A DNA stretch of 64,000 bases from the NCBI GenBank assembly GCA_944472155.2, contig OX235277.1, positions 36,342,804-36,406,803 on the forward strand. The letters are read 5' to 3'. Numbering within the stretch: position 1 is the stretch's first letter; each line of letters begins with the position of its first letter. The position numbers and the translations under genes were made by a program. This DNA comes from Trichobilharzia szidati (lineage: Eukaryota; Platyhelminthes; Trematoda; Strigeidida; Schistosomatidae). Positions 1 to 10,625 of this stretch are shown piece after piece. The notes beneath the pieces were generated by a model, which was given only the letters and a program-made list of their open reading frames with translations, ran no database searches and was not told the DNA's origin.

Positions 1-29
1 CCCTCAGGTCTACGTATTTATTAACTCAG

Positions 30-1221
30 TAATAGACGTTTGGAGTAAACACAGGAGTCAGAAAAGGGTGCTTATTATCACCAATGATATTTGTAATTGT
101 GGTGGACTGGATTATGCGTCAGACAGTGGGAAACGAGAAGACAGGGATATCCTGAAACGATGTGAAGAATCTAGAAGACCTGGATTTCGCGGATGATTTA
201 AGTTTGATGTCATACAAAATCGAAGACTTACAAGCGAAAACTGACAAACTGGTCGAAGAAACAGCAAAGACAGGAATCCAGGTGAACATAGACAAGACAG
301 AGGTTATGAAAATAAACAACCAACAACAACAACAACAACAGCAACATCCAGCACCAATCACCATCAACGGGAGGGATTTGAAAGAGGTTACTTCTTTCAC
401 TTATCCAGGGAGCATTGTCTCAACTACTGGAGAAACGGACGAGGATGTCAAATCGAGAATCGGGAAGGCGAGAAACACATTCACCAGCCTGAAACCAATC
501 TGGAAATCTTCGTCACTCAGCCTGCATCCACAACAAAATTCGGATTTTCAATGCAAACGTCAAGTCAGTTCTTCTATACGTACGGATCATAAACTTGGCG
601 GGTCACAAAGAATATTTATTTCCGACAGCCTGTTGCAGACCTTTATCAACAGCTGTCTTCGCTTGCTCTATAGTGGACAGCTGTTCTGTCCTAGATTGGG
701 ACTCTTCATCAGTATGCACCCACCGACTAGTTGTGCCACAGGATTATACTGCATGCCGATCTCGTCTCGTAAGAGGCAGGGATAGGTGTGTTTGCTTCTC
801 CTCTCCTCTCTTCACCCAGTCAATGGGTGTACCACTACGTTAATCAACAGCTGTCTTCGCTGGCTCTATACTGAAGATCAGATGGCCGGAAAGAATCGCC
901 AACAAGAAACTATGGGAACAAACAAAGCAAGAACCAATCGCTCAACAAATTTGCAGGAGAAAGCGGAGATTGGTTGGACACTCGCTGAGGAGGCCGCTGG
1001 ATGACATCGCGCTTGAGACCAGTGCTCGAGTGGAACCCGAAAGGGAAGCGGCGAGTGGAACGTCCAAGGGTGACATGGGGGAGATTGTGTGAAGAGGAGC
1101 TGAAACAGTATGGACTAACATGGATGCAGGTGAAAAGTACAGAAGAAGACAGAAGCAAGTGGAGACGTGCAGTTGAAGCCCTATGTTCCACTAGGAACCT
1201 AAGGGAACAATAATAATAATA
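30..1221 (+). mobile_element. RTE-clade LINE, 3' half, interrupted by a SINE
   Basis: Reverse-transcriptase C-terminal half of an RTE-type non-LTR retrotransposon. Translation from about position 65 gives a GCLLSPMIF-like stretch, then the catalytic FADD box at 186-197 (residues LDFADDLSL), a glutamine-rich CAA run at 323-345, and a FTYPGS..STTGETDEDV block. After a nested insertion (673-842) the C-terminal part resumes in shifting frames up to the characteristic GAAGCCCTATGTTCCACTAGG tail near 1176-1196. It ends in (AAT)n at 1208-1221, the simple-repeat tail expected for RTE elements. The 5' part is missing or lies left of the window. Stops and frameshifts show it is dead. It resembles the copies at 6.1-7.4, 49.8-50.7 and 60.4-61.3 kb but is more diverged. 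Confidence 0.85.
673..842 (-). mobile_element. Sm-alpha-type SINE fragment nested in RTE
   Basis: A 170-bp insertion that splits the RTE. Its left end on the minus strand is the Sm-alpha hammerhead segment: GGACAGCTGT, GTCCTAG, GGGACTC and TTCATCAG at 674-713. A 28-bp stretch of RTE (645-672) is repeated at 843-870 with one mismatch, which fits a target-site duplication. The remaining sequence, including a C/T-rich stretch near 793-815, is not typical of the SINE and may be a rearranged body. Confidence 0.7.
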
Positions 1222-1344
1222 GACGGAATCCAATGAAATTCTGAGTTCGAAGAAGAACAAAGTATACCGAAGACAATATGATGGGTTAGACTTTAGAATA
1301 CATATAGGAAACTGACACACTTTAATAAAATCTCTGTTGTACTG

Positions 1345-1835
1345 TCATTATAAAGAAGAAATATCAGAGCTCAGACGTAAGGTTTCTTATTAGGCGAGAA
1401 TTAGAGAGTTATTTAAATCGATCAACTCTCTCAGAGATAAACATTGTCAGCTTAAAGAAACGCTAGATCCAATTAAGAATAGCAAAATAATTTACCAAAT
1501 ACGGTGTAAAGACTGTGAGGTAAATTACATAGGTCAAACTGCTAGATCGGAGTCAGTTAGATAACCAGAACATAAAAATTTAGCCAGACCAAGGATGAGT
1601 GGCCCTGGAAAGTTAATTATCTAGAGAAATGCTTGGCCACTACAAAGCATACGCTTACATATAATCACAAAATAGGATGCGATAGGGTGGAAGTATTAAA
1701 AAGTAATAAAGGTAGGTGAAGGGAGAGAGAGAGACAAGTTAAACACTGAATACTTGTTCATCGAATCAGCAACAAGCACATGCAATCGAGATCACGCAAC
1801 GCCTACACCGGATGTATGGAAAATTGCAGTAAACA
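1345..1835 (+). mobile_element. Penelope-like element fragment, GIY-YIG region (PLE-C)
   Basis: C-terminal piece of a Penelope-like retroelement. The plus-strand reading at 1505-1540 gives CKDCEVNYIGQT, the core of the GIY-YIG endonuclease that PLEs carry behind the reverse transcriptase. Flanking frames are broken. A diverged copy on the minus strand at 48240-48680 shares the same CEVNYIGQT-like core and preceding segment, so this is a repeated family. No reverse transcriptase is attached here. Confidence 0.65.
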
Positions 1836-2284
1836 ACATGAAGAAATGAAGTCATACATATAAGGCAAATTATGAAGGCGTGTGAATAAACTGGTTTTAT
1901 CATAAGAAATGAATTGTACTTCAAGCCGTCCAGTTTTTAAATACTATATCCTTTAACTGGGTTTTATATGAAATGAACATATTCAATATGGAATTATATT
2001 GCGTATTACCGAACTACCAAAGTTCTTTATCTGCAATAATCAGACAGGTCGGTAAAAATGATCGTTTTCATAACTTCCCTTCAAATCTGTAAAATGAGGT
2101 AATATTTCTATAATGGTCATTTAAACGCCTATAACAGTCGCTTGTTAGTCATTATTTGGTAACAAAACATATGAAACCACATCTCATTAAAAATAACGAT
2201 TAAAATGCCAGAATTAGCTTAAAAGACTTGCATAATCTGGAAACAGAAGGTGATGAATATTATACAAAGATGACTCAGTCTGCA
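1836..2284. other. Unassigned AT-rich stretch
   Basis: No gene or known repeat recognised. Its position just after the PLE-C C-terminus makes an untranslated tail of that element possible. Confidence 0.3.
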
Positions 2285-2575
2285 CCAGACAAAGGACTAG
2301 CCACATTGCACTAGTTACTAACTAGTGTCCAATCAAAAGTACACAATGGAGTCCTACTGGAGGTAATTTGTGAGCTTGATTAGCTCAATGGTAACATTTC
2401 TGAATGCAGGCGGCACTGGGTAATGCGGGTTTGAATCTCAGAAGCGAAATGAGTTCCCTCAAGGCTGCAGCTACGTCTCGCTGACTGGTTGGTGCCAAAT
2501 AGCGCAAAACCTAGGTCAGGAAAGGTTTCCTGCCGATGGCATCCAACCATCTAATCGAACTGTCAATCAAGATTG
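2285..2575 (+). mobile_element. tRNA-derived SINE, third family
   Basis: A short element with an internal Pol III-like promoter: an A-box-like TTAGCTCAATGGTAACA near 2379-2395 and a B-box-like GGGTTTGAATCTC near 2428-2440. The 5' flank holds GGACTAG...ACTAGTTACTAACTAGT. The same arrangement, flank included, occurs on the minus strand at about 31600-31885, so it is a dispersed repeat. It lacks the hammerhead core of the Sm-alpha family and its body differs from it. Confidence 0.6.
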
Positions 2576-3074
2576 TTGTTCATAAGGGCAATAGATTGAG
2601 AAAATGCGTAAAGCGTATTTTAAATTTGAAAGTTTCAAAGTAGGAAAGAAAGAATAAATGCAGATAACATACCAAACTACGTGCACGAAATAATACAGCA
2701 ATTAAGGCCATGGTAGTGAAATGGATTTAACAAGCTGCATTTGCATGCACACTTCAGGGTTTTTCTTGCATGCAGCATGAACTGCTGCTATTGACAGGAG
2801 ATCTATAATAGGATGTTTATCAAAATACTTGATCTCGCCCTATAATATCACTTGGAACGCTTTCTCTATTGATGCAGAATAATGTTTAAGAACAAGACGT
2901 TCTTATGCATGTCTGTACAATATTTTACTGGTGTGGTATAAATGTTCAACTCCGCAGGAGCAAGTAAATTCATGCATGTTACGCAGATATATGTGTGATT
3001 AAAAACTAAATAAATAAATGGAAGCTATGTGTTCAGCAGTTGATTTGCAGGGAGAATTACTGAAAACAACCAGG
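2576..3074. other. Unassigned
   Basis: AT-rich with no coding potential or repeat I recognise. Confidence 0.3.
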
Positions 3075-3140
3075 GGATACTGAACAGCTGTCCATTTCGT
3101 CCTAGTTTCGAACTCTTCGTCGGTACTTACCCATGAAACC
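3075..3140 (-). mobile_element. Sm-alpha SINE remnant with hammerhead segment
   Basis: On the minus strand this carries the order ..TTCGTCGG, GAACTC, TAGGACGAAA, GGACAGCTGT of the Sm-alpha hammerhead, with several substitutions. Only the ribozyme part and a few bases of flank remain. Confidence 0.55.
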
Positions 3141-3187
3141 CCCAAAGATAGAATTCATAATCCTTCATGCATTAATTCCCCTTTATG

Positions 3188-3480
3188 AATTTAAATAAAG
3201 CAAGAACAACAGTGGTTTGTGCAGAATAATATGGTACCATCATTTATTTCGTGGGCTTCTCATCATCTGCTTACAGCCTAAATAAATTGTGAGGTTTACG
3301 TACAGAAAAGTTTTACCATACTTGGAAATTTTATATAATGTCAGTCGACAGAAAGTTCCACAATTAGTGAAAAGTGTTCAGAAAATTGTGCTTATATAGT
3401 TTTCACACAGGCAGTTTAAGTTTAAACAAAATAGATGTATGCATACAATGGTAAAAGAGTTACGTAATAAAGACGAGAGG
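3188..3480 (-). repeat. PLE-A terminal repeat, 3' copy
   Basis: Inverted partner of 4323-4610. The minus strand holds the same hammerhead-like core (TGATGAG...CGAAA around 3240-3275). It lies just downstream of the protein C-terminus on the minus strand. Confidence 0.8.
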
Positions 3481-3629
3481 TGAGTAAGATGATGAGTAAC
3501 TAATAATTTGGTAACGATGTACTGAGTTCATATCACGTCATAGAAACAAGAGACAAGCAATATTACAGATTTAAAAAAAGACGGGTGAGGTTAAAGACAA
3601 AGATTACGTAATCAGATTAGAGAATAAAG

Positions 3630-4322
3630 ACATCCAGTTACCATGGCAAGGAAAGACTAATAACTGCTTCTTTCTGAACACATAAATCTGGTTTGAAGCG
3701 TTTGATAGAAATTGCTTCGGCAAACTTGAGGAGAATGGAGCTCCTTTGTCTATTGATAATTTTAAAGGATTTCTCGAATTCCACCTCATGACCCGTGTCG
3801 AGGAGATGCCTGGCGATGGCACTGTTTAAAGAATTTGTTCCCTTTAGACGTAAGCTTTTTGGTACATGTTCAGAGAATCATAGATATGCCCTTCTTTCTG
3901 TCCTTCCAATGTAACTGCTCCCACAGATGCATGTAAATTTGTATATGCAGTTGGAGTTCACATGAGAAGGATATCTATCGATTTTTGATTGCACCAAAGA
4001 GCAAGTTGTTCGATAGACGGGGACGAGCTTTGCTGCAGGGTAGGCTATAGCTAGTGATGTACTCAGCCTTCTGTTGATCATCGCTGTAATGTTTTCACCT
4101 TTATAATCAAGCTCAAAGTAGATTGGCTTTTGTTTCACTGTGATTTGTTTTTCATTTGCTACTTCACATCTTCCATACTTGTTGATGAACCTTTGAGGGT
4201 ACCAGTTGCTCTTCAATGTCTTTTCAAGAAACTCAAATTCTTCCTCTAATTTCTCTATAGAGCATATTCTTCTCGCTCTATAATACAGAGTCTTGACTAG
4301 ACCGCGTTTAAAGCTATTTGGA
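3630..4322 (-). pseudogene. PLE protein C-terminus with GIY-YIG endonuclease
   Basis: The minus-strand reading from about 4216 gives a 112-residue open stretch: a linker with a ...CSLVQSKIDRYPSHVNSNC block, then IYKFTCICGSSYIGRTERR (residues about 91-109), the CxC-type GIY-YIG core of PLEs. A stop follows. After it, frames yield RHLLDTGHEVE, FAEAISIK, PDLCVQKE and LSLPW, the usual PLE C-terminal order, ending near 3635. The N-terminal reverse transcriptase is absent because the element is 5'-truncated near 4323. In PLEs the GIY-YIG nuclease nicks target DNA for reverse transcription. Confidence 0.75.
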
Positions 4323-4610
4323 CCTCTCGTCTTTGTTACGTAACCCCTTTACCATTGTATGCATACATTTATTTTGACTTGAACTACCTGTGTGAAAACT
4401 ATATAAGCACAATTTTCTGAACACTTTTCACTAATTGTGGAACTTTCTGTCGACTGACATTATATAAAATTTCCAAGTATGGTAAAACTTTTCTGTACGT
4501 AAACCTCACAATTTATTTAGGCTGTAAGCAGATGATGAGAAGCCCACGAAATAAATGATGGTACCATATTATTCTGCACAAACCACTGTTGTTCTTGCTT
4601 TATTTAAATT
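4323..4610 (+). repeat. PLE-A terminal repeat, inverted 5' copy
   Basis: Inverted partner of 3188-3480. It contains GCAG / ATGATGA / CACGAAATA / ATGGTACCAT / CTGC at 4528-4577, arranged like a type I hammerhead with an unstable stem II. A third, more decayed copy lies at 34550-34830. Confidence 0.8.
4528..4577 (+). ncRNA. Hammerhead-like motif in PLE-A terminal repeat
   Basis: Stem I would pair GCAG (4528-4531) with CTGC (4574-4577). The core reads ATGATGA (4532-4538; consensus CTGATGA) and GAA (4548-4550). Stem III contains the loopless palindrome ATGGTACCAT (4558-4567). The stem II segment GAAGCCCAC has only its closing G-C pair. Hammerheads in PLE terminal repeats are known from other animals. 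The C-to-A core change and poor stem II make activity doubtful. Confidence 0.5.
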
Positions 4611-4617
4611 CAGAATC

Positions 4618-4880
4618 CCCAGGTTACGAGATACGCTCGTTGATCATTCAGCCACCGAGGCTGGAATCCAATAACTCGTGAATTCGAAATTGTGTCAAAT
4701 TGCTGTCCGGTATTCCTCGGGTTCCAATGGTTCCCTAACTAATGTCAATCCGTAGTCAAGCATGAAACAAATCAAATACCTACAAACTAGTTCTTGAAAA
4801 TTTACCTGCTGCTCGCTAGTGACTGGCTACAGAATTTGTAGAGAGTAGTCTTGACCAGTGAGGTCCATCCGACTGACAGT
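4618..4880. mobile_element. Two Sm-alpha SINE fragments, head to head
   Basis: 4620-4690 resembles the minus-strand tRNA-like part (CCAGGTTACGAG, CATTCAGCCACC). 4695-4880 reads on the plus strand through CTGTCCGGTATTCC, TTCCCTAAC, the tail and the start of the next unit (GCTCGCTAGTGACTGGC). Both are heavily mutated. Confidence 0.5.
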
Positions 4881-5595
4881 TAGGCCAAATACACGCGCTT
4901 AAAGAAACCCGAAATCGCTGGCTATTGGAACAGACCACAAAGGCTGAATAGGACCTGTGAGCTTCCCTTTTAACCAGAAAGCTGTGTGTTTGATACAAGA
5001 GATTATTTTGGTAAGCCGAATTTTAAAAAAAGAGGTCGATAATTTATCACAAAGGCTTATCAGATAAACACGATAAATTATGCCACATCATTGCGTATAT
5101 TGTTTATTGGTTTCGTGTAAACACTTTCCTTGCCCAGCATGAATTTTTTTAATTATATTTTTAGAATTTTCCTCATCTGTGTAGTATGCACAAGACTATG
5201 ATAAACACTATTGGTACACCAGACGAATAACATGACTTGTTTGCTATCACTGTTGTTTACTTCACTTTAGCTTGTTTTATTTGTTTTTCTGACATTTCCA
5301 GTTTACGACCGTTTTAGCCTTAAATCTTTATCGGTCAGCATAAGGCACTGATGACTTACTTGATTAGCGGCTAAGTCACATAAGTTAGCCAGTAGATTGT
5401 CAGACGTTTATAGTGCAGGCTGTTGATTAGGAACGTGCCTTCAACTAACACACATTAAATTATTATTGTTACTATTTGCTTCTCCTCAGTAGCACATCGC
5501 TATTTCGCTATGTTCTCTACTATTGGTTTTTAATTGGCTACACGATTTCCAAAAAAACTTTAATTTCCAACTCACTAGATCTCATCTATATCAGC
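4881..5595. other. Unassigned
   Basis: No recognised gene. It contains A/T runs and short open stretches below 80 codons with no family motif. Confidence 0.3.
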
Positions 5596-6055
5596 CCCGA
5601 AGACATGCCTAAATCTTCGCTTCTCATACGGGTTCCACTCGAGAGCCAGGCGAGTGGTATCACTCAACAGTCGTCTTACTGTATGTCCAATGCATGTCAA
5701 TTTCCTTAGGTGAGTTCGTTAAGAATTATGATTTTGGTTGCCTTGTTGCCAAACTTTTATGTTGCTTATGATTTCTGGCTGGCCATGTGATTTTCGGCAT
5801 CCATATAACGTGGTTACTTATGGGAGTCTGTACTAACCTTTTGGAAAAAACCTTGGTAAAACGTCAAGTCTTTGAATAATACAAAAGCTGTGACTTCATG
5901 TCAGTGTTGAAAATCCGTATCGTGTTCCTTATGCTGAGTACTGTTGGTCTTTAAATTGATTTCAGAGAAATGAGGCTCTGTCTTGCGTCTTGGATCCTCG
6001 CTGACTTTGAAACTGTTACCTGTGCTAGTCACCTGTAATTAAAACGGTGCTGATT
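5596..6055 (-). mobile_element. Decayed RTE LINE, 3' part
   Basis: Reads in the antisense direction like the end of the RTE copies: GGGTTCCACTCGAG near 5629, CTGGCTGGCCATGTGATTTTC near 5778, CCAAGTC.. near 5860 and TTGAAAATCCGTATCGTG near 5908 match the order of the better copy at 6300-6700. Many indels and no open frame of note. It lies just downstream (minus-strand sense) of the next RTE copy. Confidence 0.6.
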
Positions 6056-6118
6056 AAGAGTACTGCTTTATATTTCATCAGATCTTATAACACAAATATA
6101 TCATCAATCAAGTATTCC

Positions 6119-7445
6119 ATTATTATTATTATTTCCTTTAGTTCCTAGAGGAAAATAGGGCTTCAGCCAGGCGTCTCCATTGCGTTCTGTTCTCTGCTAG
6201 GGTTTTCACCTGGCTCCAAGTCTGCCCACACGTTTTCATCTCCTCTTCACATTATCTCCTCCAGGTCACCCTTGGACGACCAACTCGTCGCTTCCCTTTC
6301 GGGTTCCACTCGAGGGCTTGTCTAGTGATGTCACTTGCTGGTTTCCTCAGAGTGTGGCCAATCCATCTCCATTTCTTCCTGCCTATTTGTTTCACAATCG
6401 GTTCCTGCTGGGTTGGTTCGCTCCCAGAGATCTTTGTTGCTGATTCTTTCCGGCCATCTGATCTTAAGTAGTATTGAGGGAAGACATCTGTTAATGAAGG
6501 TCTGTAGCTTGTTTAAGGTGCTCTTTGTGACACGCCAAGTCTCTGATCCGTATAGTAGTACTGACTTCACATTGGAGTTGAAAATCCCGATCTTATTTTT
6601 GACGCTGAATGTTGTTGACCTCAACACAGACTTGTGAGTAATGGAAGCTTTCCTTGATTTCCCGATCCTTGCTTTGATATCCTCGTCAGTTCCACTCGCC
6701 TGTAGTTGAAACGATGCTTCCCAGGGGGGTGGGTAAAGGAGGTTGTTTCTTTCAGGTTCCTCCCATTTATGCTGATTGTTGTCTGTTGTTGTTGTTCTTG
6801 CCCAGGAATCTTCATCACCTCTGTCTCCACCTTTTCTATGTTCATCTGAAGGAAGTCCTATCTTTGATGCTTCTTCTGCTTAACTTGTTGCTTTTCACTT
6901 GCATATCTTCCAGTTTGTGGGAAATCAGACATATATCATCGGCGAATTCCAGATCCTCCAAGTTTTTTGTGTGAGTCCATTTTATGCTTGTTTCCTCATT
7001 GCCCGTTGACTGTCGCATTATCCAGTCTACTGCAATCAGGAAAATCATTTGCGATAGTAAGCAGCCTTGTTTTACTCCTGTCCTCACTTCGAAGGATTCC
7101 GTGAGCTTCCCGTTGTGGATTACTTGGCATGCAGCGTTGTCATACAACTGTTGGATGAGATGTATAATTGTCGGCGGCACCCCGTAGTAGCGAAGTAGTT
7201 GTCAAATCACCTCTCGATCGACGCTGTCGAAGGCCTTTTCAAAGTCGATGAAGTTGAGATAGAGAGGTGACTGCCATTCCAAACTTTGTTCAATGATGAT
7301 CCGTAGTGTGACGATTTGATCAATACATGACTTGTTTCTCCTGAATCCAGCTTGTTCCGGTCGAATTTTTTCATCCAGGGCTTGTTTGATCCTTTCCAGG
7401 ATGATGCGGCTAGAAACAGGTTTCCCCTGTAGCCTTTGAAAAGTT
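6119..7445 (-). mobile_element. RTE-clade LINE, 5'-truncated
   Basis: One of the better-preserved RTE copies. On the minus strand, 7207-7445 encodes the RT fingers/palm start (EQAGFRRNKSCIDQ, LYLNFIDFEKAFDSVDRE, with the first catalytic aspartate in FIDFEKAFD). 6842-7180 encodes GVPPTIIHLIQQLY, VKQGCLLS and the FADD box in LEFADDICLISH. 6331-6627 encodes the C-terminal SNVKSVLLYGSETW and RWPERISNKDLWERTN blocks. The 3' end is a (TTA)n run at 6119-6133 next to TTCCTTTAGTTCC, the antisense of the RTE tail. The endonuclease half is missing. Frameshifts near 7195, 6830 and 6630 make it non-functional. Confidence 0.9.
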
Positions 7446-7453
7446 CCCTATTC

Positions 7454-7912
7454 GGCTGAGGAGGAGCTATAAGGTGCGATACCGGTACCAATGGGTAGAT
7501 CTCGTCGAGAGCTATCCATTGATATATAGCTTCCCTAAGTCCTAGCCTCCGTAAGAAAATTCAGGCAGCATAGTCCCTAAGGGCACTAGCCCACCCTATT
7601 TGGCTGAGGAGAAGTTATAAAGTTCGAAACCAATGAAAAAAGGATAGGTCGCTGTGAGAGCCATCGATTGATATATAACTTCACCTAAGTCCTAGCCTCC
7701 CTGGAAAAATTTCGGCAGCATAGCCCCAGGGGCGCAAGCCCAGATATCAAAGATCCTGAGGAAGGCTGAGGAGATGCTACAAGGGTCGAAACCAATGTCA
7801 AAGGATAGATGTTGTCGAGAGCTATCGATTGATATATAGCTTTCCTATGTCAGGGCATCCCTAAACAAACTATGACTGTATGGTCCCTAAATGCCTCAGC
7901 ATAGTAAACATG
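7454..7912. repeat. Three-unit tandem repeat, 148-162 bp periods
   Basis: Three diverged copies start at GGCTGAGGA at 7454, 7602 and 7764. Shared blocks in each are GGCTGAGGAG, TCGAAACCAATG (GCGATACC.. in unit 1), GAGAGC(T/C)ATC(G/C)ATTGATATATA, CCTA(A/T)GTC and CAGCATAG or an equivalent. The array abuts the 5'-truncated end of the RTE. CTGAGGA followed by a short arm and CGAAAC resembles a hammerhead core, but a convincing stem I is not visible. I do not recognise the family. Confidence 0.7.
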
Positions 7913-8249
7913 AAGCTAAAACCTAGCCTAAACATGAAAACTACTAATAAAAATAATATATAAATAAAATAAACTTACCAAATAATTCCATTGATGAGAA
8001 TTGGAAGCCATCATAGGCCTCCAAGTGACAGGGGCTGGCCGTAGGAAACCAGCCATGCGTCCCACGCCATGCCACAATTCCATAGGGATATATATTCCAT
8101 TGGTTGGTCATGAATTACAATTAAGTATCCTTCAAAGTTGGATATCTGTATTTAATTTATTAAAGAAGAAACTCAAGTGACAATAATCATTACCAAGTAC
8201 TATTCAGTCCTTTAATTTTAATTGTTACCCCATTAATTTTATGGAATGT
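7913..8249. other. Unassigned
   Basis: Follows the tandem repeat. A GTAAGT-like splice-donor string occurs on the minus strand at 7973-7978 after a short open stretch, but the frame stops within about 30 codons, so I do not call an exon. Confidence 0.25.
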
Positions 8250-8965
8250 TGATGAAATCATCTACTCTGATGATAAGGCTGGGACGATGGAATATGATAA
8301 TGCTTGTGACAGCAGCCCATTTCGCGAAATCCAGGAGGTCTGCAGGCGCTAAAAACTGACAAGTTTGCGGAAGACGTAGAGCCATGACACGATTTCAGGT
8401 AAATCTTCAGAAGAAAAGGATGATGAAAATAACTGGCAGACAACAAAAACAACAAACACCCATTTCCACAAATGGGAGAATGCTAAGGGGAGTTTGCTTT
8501 TCCACTTATCTCGATAGCGTCATTTCGGCAACAGTGATCAACTTATGGAGATGTTAAAATCAGGGTCAGAAAAACAAGACATACCTTCATTAGCCCGAAG
8601 TGATTGTGGAACACTATTCATCCTGCAGTAGTAATGTATAATTGATGCTTCTGTTTGTTCCAGATATTTCGTACGCCACGGAAATCATTCCCGACAGGCT
8701 TCTAGTTCTAATCAGTGATTGTTCTCGCTTGACACTGAAGATTAGATTGCTGGCTAGAAAGTGTGAGCAACAAGTAGGCGGGGGGAATTGACGAAACAGC
8801 CAAGGACTTATTGTCCAACGAATATACATAAGAAAATGGAAGTGGAATTGGCAAATCTGAGGAGAGTGTTAAATATTACTGAACTCAAGGCATGCCATCG
8901 ACTGGATCCTGGATAAGGAATCATCAGTTAAGACCTAGCTCACTCGAAACACAAAGGATAAGAAT
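8250..8965 (+). mobile_element. Heavily decayed RTE LINE
   Basis: Plus-strand fragments in several frames follow the RTE protein order: VNLQKKRMMKITG (cf. VNIEKTEVMKIPG), QQKQQTPISTNGRMLR, FSTYLDSVIS, then RKWKWNWQ near 8835 (cf. RRKWRWIG). The FADD box is lost. It is among the oldest RTE copies in the window, judged by indel density. Confidence 0.6.
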
Positions 8966-9044
8966 ATTATCAATGATCATCTTATGCTGTGGATTTATCA
9001 AATTAGTTGTTAATTTAGACAATTAACCCAATGAATAATGCTAT

Positions 9045-9455
9045 CCATCCCAGTGGAATTTAAGTGTTGGTTCGCAGGGATCTGATTGAATTGACTAGAT
9101 CACCTGGTGACAACGTACCTACATAGTGGAAAGTCGTGACCAGTGAGGTACAGCAGGTGGGGTGTGAGGATAAATACACGCCAGTTACATTTGCTGGTGA
9201 TCGTGCCATAGCATAACTGGTCAGAATTTGAAATTCATGGGCTGGCCATAGGATTGGGTCCGAGTGTCTTCATTGTTTACGAGGTCACCTTGAAACCAGA
9301 ATGTCATGTGTCCAAACCTCAGTCGGCACACAGTCGGTGCACACTGATGAAGCGTACCAAACTAGGCAGTCGAAACAGTTGCCTAGTACTCCTCGATGGC
9401 TTTCCAATTGTTTTTTTAACCGATGTCAATTCATGATGAAATCCTGAAACCACTG
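9045..9455 (+). mobile_element. Sm-alpha SINE, diverged near-full unit
   Basis: All parts appear in the order of the best copy at 25.6-25.9 kb: GGAAAGTCGTGACCAGTGAGG near 9127, a body with CCATAGGATTGGGTCC, a degraded tRNA-like part, the ribozyme segment CTGATGAAGCGTACCAAACTAGGCAGTCGAAACAG (9339-9373, changed in stem II) and the tail TGTCAATTCATGATGAAATCC near 9425. Length is about one 396-bp unit. Confidence 0.75.
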
Positions 9456-10625
9456 GAATTCACTGAAGCATTTTTTTTGTTTAAGCGAATTTAATCTACA
9501 AGCTGAAGTCATTTGGCTTTTTCCGATAACTTTTTTATACCAGACAGGGAATTTGGTTCTATATTTACATGCCATTTCGAAAAACGGACTCTACGAGAAT
9601 GTCTGGCAAGCCACCATCAAAGCATAAATAATCAATGTAACCTACTTTATGAATAGAAATTACTATGGACTTGAGGACTATTGTAGACTGGTTGATTTTT
9701 AAAGAATCCTTCTGTAAAGAAAAAGATTCTAAAGAAAAAGCTGGAATGGAATAAATGCAGAGTGATGCAATGTGATCATTTCCTGTTCTTATATGGAAGT
9801 ATTAACGATTATAAAATTGTATTCCTTCTTTTATAAGTCAGTTAATTTGGTCAAATGTTTCTGTCTGTTGGGTGACGAATCCCTCAAGCATCACTGTCGT
9901 TAATCAACTAACATAGATCCACCTTTGCTCCAATCTGTCACTTAGTGGTAACTGTTCAATTCTGAAAAATGCGTTTATGTACACTACAGAATCCTCAGCG
10001 AGTCTCATTGCGAGGTATCATCCCTCGCACCAAAATCTTCATATACTATAATGATCGATAATATATCATCTGAAGCATTACTGTTCCACCCAGAGCATAC
10101 TCCAATATTGCTTAATGGCGGCAGGTAGAAACGTATCTGAAATTGTGTGCAAGTAAAGACTGCGACTCGTTGTAGTGATTAGGAGATTGGAACAATTTGA
10201 AAGTGAGTGAAAAATTATACATTTTGATGGATAGCAAACTAAGGTAGCCCAGTGATTTAAACAGGCCGCCATGATTACTACTGAATCTAGCTTATATATA
10301 TTTGATAAAGCAACAAACTATATGAATTTCGTTCAGAAATAAATAAAGATACTCCTACATGCCGCCTCCACACACACACATTATGCGTGATTGAAATGAA
10401 GAGATTCAGTATTCAATATAGATTATACTGAGTGGATTTTCTTTCATTTGACTAAATGGTATTTATTCGATAATTCGAAGATATCTTTTTGAATACCATT
10501 TCATAAAACATGTTTGTCACTAAACAGAGAGTGGCTTTAGTCTCGTTTTCAGAAAATTGAATTTTGATTATAGCTCACAACATTCAAAGAAAATGTAGAA
10601 GGTCATGTGATGTGTCGGAATATTT
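9456..10625. other. Unassigned, 1.2 kb
   Basis: AT-rich. A short CA run lies at 10370-10380. No open frame above 65 codons and no repeat family recognised. Confidence 0.3.

Larger units (their letters stand above)
3188..4610 (-). mobile_element. Penelope-like element with inverted terminal repeats (PLE-A)
   Basis: A compact, nearly whole-looking insertion. Two copies of a sequence of about 290 bp lie in opposite orientation at 3188-3480 and 4323-4610 (for example TGTATGCATACA and ATGGTACCAT in both). Between them the minus strand encodes the end of a PLE protein. Penelope elements are known for long terminal repeats that can be inverted, with the element body 5'-truncated against the inverted copy, and this fits. 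Very similar coding and terminal sequence recurs at 33795-34830. The arms differ by a few substitutions and about 5 bp of indels. Confidence 0.85.

Noticed and set aside
119..400. Minus-strand open stretch with a run of eight cysteines
   Set aside because: It is the antisense of the CAA/CAG glutamine run in the RTE protein.
162..785. A host gene with a poly-glutamine tract
   Set aside because: It contains the LDFADD reverse-transcriptase box and continues into RTE sequence. The 3' part is a nested SINE.
7960..8110. A minus-strand exon ending at a GTAAGT donor
   Set aside because: The frame that reaches the donor has a stop within about 30 codons and no acceptor is evident.
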